Below, in pieces: positions 1-3,304 of a DNA stretch of 5,941 nucleotides. Position numbers and translations under genes: made by a program. The notes under the pieces are model-generated. The model was not told the origin of the DNA and ran no database searches. It worked only from the letters and a program-made list of their open reading frames with translations. Source of the stretch: Spirochaetaceae bacterium (GTDB lineage Bacteria > Spirochaetota > Spirochaetia > Treponematales > Breznakiellaceae); assembly GCA_031280115.1 (NCBI GenBank), contig JAITHF010000053.1:1-5941 (forward strand), written 5' to 3'. How positions within the stretch are numbered: the first letter of the stretch is position 1; each line of letters starts with the position of its first letter.

Positions 1-3
1 TTA

Positions 4-235
4 GGCGCTTCTTGTAGCGGGAGGGTTTGCGATTTTAGTCACAACCCTGAAGATGCGCCTCATCGCGCTTCGATGGCGCACGGGCGCGAGGCAGGAAGCC
101 TTTAGCGGGGGTTTGGGGGAACTGGTTCCCCCAAATTCTCTTTAAAAAGCGCAAGCGAAGCGCAGCGCCGGCAGCCGGAGGCTGTTCCCTTACGCGGAGT
201 TCGCAAAAGAATACGCGAAACAAGAAGCGCTGATA
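4..235 (+). repeat. Dispersed repeat, diverged left copy
   Basis: This stretch has no credible gene. It is a diverged copy of the dispersed repeat seen at 5356-5532 and 5740-5916: the shared landmarks, in order, are TTTAGTCACAACCC, a GCGCCTCA block, TTCGATGGCG, GGAAGCCTTTAGCGGGGGTTTGGGG, and one 62-bp-type unit (CAGCCGGAGGCTGTTCCCTTACG onward, from about 169). Compared with the right-hand copies it carries an extra block of roughly 50 bp at about 120-168, which includes a strong palindrome and an AAATTCTCTTTAAA segment that recurs at about 246-260. The same sequence also forms the outer part of the left inverted-repeat arm. No transposase or terminal target duplication is visible. Confidence 0.75.
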
Positions 236-323
236 AAAAAGCCTCCAAATTCTCTTCAAAGAGGCGCGCAGCGCCGATAATTCATTATACGATAATGATT
301 TATGCGGGGTCAGGATAGTTTTT
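82..323 (+). repeat. Left arm of long inverted repeat around 21-bp array
   Basis: This arm is the imperfect reverse complement of 884-1073. The inner part is the clearest: 224-321 matches the reverse complement of 884-982 with about a dozen differences and one 1-nt indel, roughly 85-88% by eye. The match continues outward through the CAGCC-GGCTGTTCCCTTACGCG segment (168-205) and, after an unpaired insert at about 120-168, through the AGCGGGGGTTTGGGGG and GGGCGCG segments. Small hairpins sit at equivalent places in both arms: GGCGC-GCA-GCGCC at 263-275 and TCATTAT-ACG-ATAATGA at 282-298. The arm ends within a few bases of the first 21-bp unit. Confidence 0.8.
112..135. repeat. Perfect 11-bp inverted repeat with 2-nt centre
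   Basis: TTTGGGGGAAC (112-122) is followed by TG and then its exact complement GTTCCCCCAAA (125-135). It sits at the point where this repeat copy departs from the right-hand copies, which go straight from the GGTTTGGGG block into CAGCCGAAGG. It may therefore mark an insertion or fold-back duplication inside the repeat. As RNA it would form a very stable hairpin, but there is no T-run after it in either direction long enough to call it a terminator. Confidence 0.7.
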
Positions 324-326
324 CCG

Positions 327-431
327 GTGTACGCGCAAAGGTTCCGCGTATACGCGCAAAGGTTCCGCGTGTACGCGCAAAGGTTCCGCGTGTACGCGCA
401 AAGGTTCCGCGTCAACGCGCAAGGTCTCCGC
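327..431. repeat. 21-bp tandem array, family A (5 units)
   Basis: Five head-to-tail units start at 327, 348, 369, 390 and 411, with consensus GTGTACGCGCAAAGGTTCCGC. Units 1, 3 and 4 are identical; unit 2 has GTATACGC and unit 5 is degenerate (GTCAACGCGCAAGGTCTCCGC). Read in frame from 327 this would encode the heptapeptide YAQRFRV repeatedly, but no Shine-Dalgarno precedes it and other frames are equally open, so I do not call a gene. Family A has little sequence in common with families B and C apart from its 21-bp length and a CAAA motif. Confidence 0.9.
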
Positions 432-436
432 GTGAA

Positions 437-457
437 CCGGAAAACTTGTTTTGCTAG
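437..457. repeat. Single degenerate C-type unit bridging families A and B
   Basis: The 26 bp between the A and B blocks (432-457) consist of 5 bp plus a 21-bp segment, CCGGAAAACTTGTTTTGCTAG. It aligns without gaps to the last C-type units of the array (CAAACAAACTTATTTTGCTAA at 836 and 857). It also makes the palindrome TTTGCTAGCAAA with the start of the next unit (450-461). This shows that the C family once, or still, occurs on both sides of the B block. Confidence 0.7.
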
Positions 458-667
458 CAAACCAACCTGCTTTTACTACAAACCAACCTGCTTTTACTAC
501 AAACCAACGTGCTTTTACCACAAACCAACCTGCTTTTACTACAAACCAACGTGCTTTTACCACAAACCAACCTGCTTTTACCACAAACCAACCTGCTTTT
601 ACCACAAACCAACCTGCTTTTACCACAAACCAACGTGCTTTTACTACAAACCAACGTGCTTTGGCAC
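458..667. repeat. 21-bp tandem array, family B (10 units)
   Basis: Ten units start every 21 bp from 458 to 647, with consensus CAAACCAACCTGCTTTTACYA. Variation is concentrated at two places: C or G in AACCTG/AACGTG, and T or C in ACTAC/ACCAC. The last unit (647-667) is chimaeric, beginning as B and ending as C (TTTGGCAC). The low divergence between units points to recent expansion or ongoing homogenisation. The reading frames through it (KPTCFYY on the plus strand, KAGWFVV on the minus strand) have no start signals and are not called. Confidence 0.92.
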
Positions 668-877
668 CAAACAAAGTTATTTTGGCACCAAACAAAGTCA
701 TTTTGGCACCAAACAAAGTTATTTTGGCGCCAAACAAAGTTATTTTGGCATCAAACAAAGTTATTTTGGCATCAAACAAAGTTATTTTGGCGCCAAACAA
801 AGTTATTTTGGCACCAAACAAACTTATTTTGCTAACAAACAAACTTATTTTGCTAACAAACAAACTTATTTTGCTAA
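668..877. repeat. 21-bp tandem array, family C (10 units)
   Basis: Ten units start every 21 bp from 668 to 857, with consensus CAAACAAAGTTATTTTGGCRC. Sub-variants are ordered in blocks: GGCAC and GGCGC ends first, then GGCAT (752, 773), then GGCGC and GGCAC again, and finally GCTAA ends (836, 857). Every unit junction has the form TTTTG-N4-CAAAC; where N4 is GCGC the junction is a perfect palindrome (TTTGGCGCCAAA). The array ends with CAAAATAAACT, directly entering the right inverted-repeat arm. A/T tracts are spaced close to one helical turn apart. Confidence 0.93.
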
Positions 878-883
878 CAAAAT

Positions 884-1073
884 AAACTATCCTGCCCCTG
901 CATAAATCATTGTTTTATAATGATTTATCGGCGCTTCGCGCCTCTTTAAAAGCATTTGGGGGCTTTTTTATCAGCGCTTCCTGTTTTGCGCCTCATAGTA
1001 CGAACTTCGCGTAAGGGAACAGCCTTCGGCTGCCCCCAAACCCCCAACCAACGGCTTCCCGCCCCGCGCCCTT
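884..1073 (-). repeat. Right arm of long inverted repeat around 21-bp array
   Basis: This is the counterpart of 82-323. Its inner part carries hairpins at the positions equivalent to those of the left arm: AAATCATT-GTTTTAT-AATGATTT (904-926) and GGCGC-TTC-GCGCC (930-942). Further out (about 1000-1050) it contains, on the minus strand, one copy of the CAGCCGAAGGCTGTTCCCTTACGCGAAGTTCG part of the dispersed 62-bp unit and the GGGTTTGGGGG block. Stems are kept while loops differ between the arms. The whole 885-1222 stretch lacks a credible gene. Confidence 0.8.
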
Positions 1074-1091
1074 CCGCCCACGGCTCGGTCA

Positions 1092-1182
1092 GGCGTTTTG
1101 TTGGATCCAAACAAAGTCATTTTGGCGCCAAACAAAGTCATTTTGGTAACAAAATAAGTTTCCGCGGCGCCAACAAAACGCC
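1092..1182. repeat. Two-unit satellite of the 21-bp array inside a 13-bp inverted repeat
   Basis: Two C-type units (1108-1128 and 1129-1149) end in CAAAATAAG, the same way the main array ends. They are bracketed by GGCGTTTTGTTGG (1092-1104) and its perfect complement CCAACAAAACGCC (1170-1182). The arrangement repeats in miniature the layout of the main array, that is 21-bp units inside inverted arms, although the arm sequences are unrelated. The right arm overlaps the T-run of the corA terminator. Confidence 0.8.
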
Positions 1183-1199
1183 CGCCGGGGCCGCAGGCG
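1172..1199 (-). terminator. Intrinsic terminator of corA
   Basis: On the minus strand, starting 24 nt past the corA stop, CGCCTGC pairs with GCGGGCG (one G-U pair) across the loop GGCCCCG (plus-strand 1179-1199). It is followed directly by TTTTGTT (1172-1178). This is a standard Rho-independent layout in the right place and orientation. The T-run lies inside the inverted repeat that brackets the small 21-bp array. Confidence 0.7.
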
Positions 1200-1222
1200 G
1201 AAAGGCGCGGCGCAGGGGGCTT

Positions 1223-2164
1223 TCAGGGGCGCAGAGGGCGTTTCCGGTCGGTGTTAAGAAAAATCGCGCCGGTAATCGAGGCCGCAAGGCTTATGCCGGT
1301 AATAACGAAGGCCATATACGGGGACTTTTGGAAGGGGAGGTCCACATTCATCCCGTAAAAACTGTAAATAAGCGTGGGTATCATAAGCACGATAGAAACA
1401 ATGGTGAGCCGCTTCATCACGATATTAAGGTTATTGGAAATAACGCTGGCAAAGGCGTCCATAGTTCCGGTGAGGATCGAGGAATAGATGTTCGCCATCT
1501 CGATAGCCTGCTTATTCTCAGTAACCACGTCTTCAAGGAGGTCCTGTTCATCCTCCTTAAAAGGGATGAGCGGGGATTTTTGCAGTTTTTCAAGAAGGAG
1601 TTCGTTAGTGGTGATGCTGGTGGTAAAATAGACCAGGGACTTCTGAATAGAAAGGAGCTGGATAAGCTCTTTATTTTTTATGGACTTTTGCAGTTCTTCT
1701 TTTATGATGTTGGTGCGCTTGTTAAGCTCTTTCAAGCCCTTCAAAAAGGTGAAGGCCCCCCGGCCCAGAAGGTTAAGGACAAAGGAGCTTTTGTTTCTTA
1801 TCGTAAAGCCCCGGATGCGGTTCCGGCTCAGGTCCTCTAAGGCGCCGCTTGAGCGCTGGCAGATCGTAATGATTTTATCAGAAAAAAGGATGATGCCCAG
1901 GGGCAGGGTGAAAAAAGACACGTCCGACGACTCTTCATAGACCGGCAGGCGCACGATCAGGGCGGTATACGCGCCTTCTTTTTCAATTCTGGCCTGCTCG
2001 TCGGCGTCCATAATATCGTTAAGCAGTTCGTTTGCGATGCCGAACTCCTGTTCAAGGCGCTTCATGTCCGCGCTGTCCACGTTCCGGGCGTCTATCCAGC
2101 AGTCTTTACGCACCCTGTCAGTCTCAACAAGGCGGTTTTGTTCTTGTATGCGGATGGTGATCAT
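1223..2164 (-). CDS. corA: CorA-family Mg2+/Co2+ transport protein
   Basis: This is an inner-membrane divalent-cation channel of the CorA family, which takes up Mg2+ (and Co2+ or Ni2+) as a pentamer. At 313 residues it has the usual length for the shorter CorA group. Residues 1-130 form the cytoplasmic alpha/beta domain, residues about 130-250 the long coiled helix bundle (LKGLKELNKRTNIIKEELQK onward) ending in ISNNLNIVMKRLT. The two C-terminal membrane helices are at about 252-270 and 283-303. The signature YGMN is at residues 270-273 at the end of the first helix, and a positively charged tail (DRKRPLRP) follows the second. The ATG at 2164 is preceded by GAAAGGAGG at a 7-nt spacing, so the start is firm. 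The gene is monocistronic, with its own promoter and terminator, and is divergent from the secreted-protein gene. The family-typical Mg2+-sensing function is knowledge of the family, not visible here. Confidence 0.95.
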   Translation of the reverse strand: MITIRIQEQNRLVETDRVRKDCWIDARNVDSADMKRLEQEFGIANELLNDIMDADEQARIEKEGAYTALIVRLPVYEESSDVSFFTLPLGIILFSDKIITICQRSSGALEDLSRNRIRGFTIRNKSSFVLNLLGRGAFTFLKGLKELNKRTNIIKEELQKSIKNKELIQLLSIQKSLVYFTTSITTNELLLEKLQKSPLIPFKEDEQDLLEDVVTENKQAIEMANIYSSILTGTMDAFASVISNNLNIVMKRLTIVSIVLMIPTLIYSFYGMNVDLPFQKSPYMAFVITGISLAASITGAIFLNTDRKRPLRP

Positions 2165-2219
2165 CGGCGGTCCTCCTTTCCCCTCCGGGCGGTTCCGGGG
2201 AGGTCTGTCCGGCTTTTTC

Positions 2220-2249
2220 AGTGTACCCCAAAGCGGGCAGGGAGGTCAA
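2220..2249 (-). promoter_or_regulatory. Probable sigma-70-type promoter of corA
   Basis: Reading the minus strand, TTGACC (2244-2249) and TACACT (2220-2225) are separated by 18 bp. They match the -35 at 5 of 6 and the -10 at 4 of 6. Transcription would begin near 2213, giving a leader of about 50 nt before the start codon. That is too short for an M-box Mg2+ riboswitch; the leader does contain CCGG-rich self-complementary stretches of unknown importance. Confidence 0.5.
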
Positions 2250-2309
2250 GAACGGCGCTGCGAAACATTTCCCCCGCGATCTTGGGGGCGGGCAGGGGAA
2301 GCAGGGGGG

Positions 2310-2338
2310 TTGCGCTTGCAGGCGGAATGTGTTTTAAT
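2310..2338 (+). promoter_or_regulatory. Candidate promoter of the 220-residue secreted protein
   Basis: TTGCGC (2310-2315) and TTTAAT (2333-2338) are 17 bp apart, about 30 bp before the start codon at 2367. An overlapping TAATAA (2335-2340) is an alternative -10 at a less favourable spacing. It is the only AT-rich stretch in an otherwise G/C-rich intergenic region between two divergent genes, which is why I list it despite the weak hexamers. Confidence 0.35.
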
Positions 2339-2366
2339 AAAGAAAACTTTCTAAGGAGTATGCTTT

Positions 2367-3029
2367 ATGAAACGACTTGTTTTATGCCTTCTTGCAGCAG
2401 CGGCTGCTTCTCCTGCCTTTGCCCAGAAACTGCCGGACTACCGGGCCGCTTCGGGGAAATGGGCCAACCAAGGGGGCAGGGCGTATCAGAACGACCCTGC
2501 CGCGCGCCTTGCCAAGGCGAATATCCGGGCCCCTCAAAGCGGTTCCATGCTCTACGCGTTCAACGTCCGCTACGAATCGGGCGGCGAAGACGGGCACGGC
2601 GGCTTCGGCCTGCACATTTTCGCTGACTCGGCGGTTGACGGCCCCTCCTGGGGGTGCGGCAATTCGTACCTCCTGTGGCTTAACTACGACGAAAAGCCTC
2701 TCAAAAGCACCGGCATCGCCCCGGGGCTGACCGGCCAGGTGTACCGCAGTTATTCCCATACCCGTATGGAACTGGTTCATAACATCGACCTGAACCAATA
2801 CGCAGGGCTTCTTACGGCGGAAAACCTTGCAGAACCGGTCTCTTTCCGGATCTGGGCCAACGGCGACACCGGGGAAGTGCGGATATACGACCCGACAGAC
2901 CCTTATTACGCGACCTATTATGTCTTTACGGCGGACAAAAAGACCCTCCCCCTCAAGGGGAACTGGGCCGCCGTGCGTACCAACGGCCTGCGGATGTCCT
3001 TCGCCCCTGAAGAAGACCCTGAAGAGTGA
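2367..3029 (+). CDS. Secreted (periplasmic) protein of unknown function
   Basis: I do not recognise a named family. The 220-residue product begins with a classical signal peptide: MKR, a hydrophobic core (LVLCLLAAAAA) and SPAFA before Q20, a good signal-peptidase I site after residue 19. There is no lipobox, so it is probably periplasmic. The mature part is rich in glycine, tyrosine and alternating polar/hydrophobic segments (YAFNVRYESG 63-72, GGFGLHIF 78-85, SFRIWANGDTGEVRIYD 159-175). This suggests a beta-sandwich such as a lectin- or glucanase-like jelly roll; that is inference. The tail is acidic (EEDPEE). TAAGGAG at 2352-2358, 8 nt before the ATG, fixes the start. GC-rich hairpins and a new promoter separate it from the downstream lipoprotein gene. 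It resembles small conserved secreted proteins I associate with treponemes, but I cannot verify that here. Confidence 0.85.
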   Translation: MKRLVLCLLAAAAASPAFAQKLPDYRAASGKWANQGGRAYQNDPAARLAKANIRAPQSGSMLYAFNVRYESGGEDGHGGFGLHIFADSAVDGPSWGCGNSYLLWLNYDEKPLKSTGIAPGLTGQVYRSYSHTRMELVHNIDLNQYAGLLTAENLAEPVSFRIWANGDTGEVRIYDPTDPYYATYYVFTADKKTLPLKGNWAAVRTNGLRMSFAPEEDPEE

Positions 3030-3039
3030 GCCTTCCCCC

Positions 3040-3110
3040 CTGCGGCGGCAGGAGCCTCGGGCCGCGCCGCAGGAGGCCGGGGCCGGGCGCGGCGGCTCCC
3101 CCTTGCTTCT
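3040..3110 (+). terminator. GC-rich hairpin cluster, probable terminator of the secreted-protein gene
   Basis: Two alternative strong stems begin within 25 nt of the stop. One is CTGCGGCG (3040-3047) with CGCCGCAG (3065-3072). The other, longer one is GGAGCC (3051-3056) plus GCCGCGCC (3061-3068), pairing with GGCGCGGC (3086-3093) plus GGCTCC (3094-3099), with a 4-nt bulge. Only a poor pyrimidine tract (CCCTTGCTTCT) follows, so termination efficiency is uncertain. The two stems share bases and cannot form together. Confidence 0.45.
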
Positions 3111-3150
3111 ATAATAACTGGTTGTATTAAAAATACCGAGGGATTATCAT
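3110..3150 (+). promoter_or_regulatory. Probable promoter of the SUMF1-domain lipoprotein
   Basis: TTGTAT (3122-3127) and TATCAT (3145-3150) are 17 bp apart; the -10 matches at 5 of 6, the -35 at 3 of 6. A perfect TATAAT at 3110-3115 lies just upstream but has no recognisable -35 at the right distance (GC-rich sequence). Either would leave a leader of roughly 150-180 nt before the lipoprotein start at 3305. Confidence 0.45.
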
Positions 3151-3166
3151 AGAAAGTATGAAGCCT

Positions 3167-3211
3167 ATGAAAAAAATGAAAAAAATGAAAAAGATGAAAA
3201 GGATAAAAAAG
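3167..3211 (+). repeat. 9-bp A-rich tandem repeat in the lipoprotein leader
   Basis: Five successive 9-bp units start at 3167, 3176, 3185, 3194 and 3203: ATGAAAAAA twice, then ATGAAAAAG, ATGAAAAGG and ATAAAAAAG. The tract is open and in the same frame as the lipoprotein (K/M-rich translation from an ATG at 3158), but no Shine-Dalgarno precedes that ATG and such an extension would bury the signal peptide. I therefore treat it as untranslated leader. Copy-number change in units of nine would keep the frame while altering leader length. Confidence 0.75.
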
Positions 3212-3300
3212 CAGAGAAACCCTGCTTTTGAAAACAGGCGCGCAGGTTTGGCGCCCCATTCTCTTATTACCGGCCTTAGAAGCCGGCTTACTAAGGAGGT
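3207..3300 (+). promoter_or_regulatory. Structured leader with possible Shine-Dalgarno-masking stem
   Basis: Hairpin 1 is AAAAGCAG (3207-3214) with CTGCTTTT (3222-3229), a terminator-like stem that is perfect over 8 bp. Hairpin 2 is CCGGC (3270-3274) with GCCGG (3282-3286), which leaves the Shine-Dalgarno AAGGAGG (3293-3299) free. A competing stem, CCTTAG (3274-3279) with CTAAGG (3291-3296), would cover the first half of the Shine-Dalgarno. The last two share bases and are mutually exclusive. No known riboswitch class is recognised, and stems this short can arise by chance. Confidence 0.35.
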
Positions 3301-3304
3301 ATGT

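Noticed and set aside
327..877. CRISPR array
   Set aside because: Units are directly contiguous with no unique spacers, the period is 21 bp, and there are no cas genes.
300..905. Long open frames across the 21-bp array on both strands (heptapeptide repeats such as YAQRFRV, KPTCFYY, FGAKITL, KAGWFVV)
   Set aside because: The array is open in several frames at once because 21 is a multiple of three and the units lack stops in those frames. Starts are GTG/TTG or internal, no Shine-Dalgarno is present, and no frame stands out.
956..1840. Plus-strand open frame of 294 codons
   Set aside because: It runs antisense through the clearly real corA gene and starts within the inverted-repeat arm; it is a shadow frame.
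2165..2219. Mg2+ riboswitch (M-box) in the corA leader
   Set aside because: The predicted leader is only about 50 nt, and I see none of the conserved M-box architecture.
3158..3304. Lipoprotein start at 3158 (708 residues)
   Set aside because: No Shine-Dalgarno precedes it, the extension is a K/M simple repeat, and it would place the signal peptide 50 residues inside. The ATG at 3305 has AAGGAGG at the right distance.
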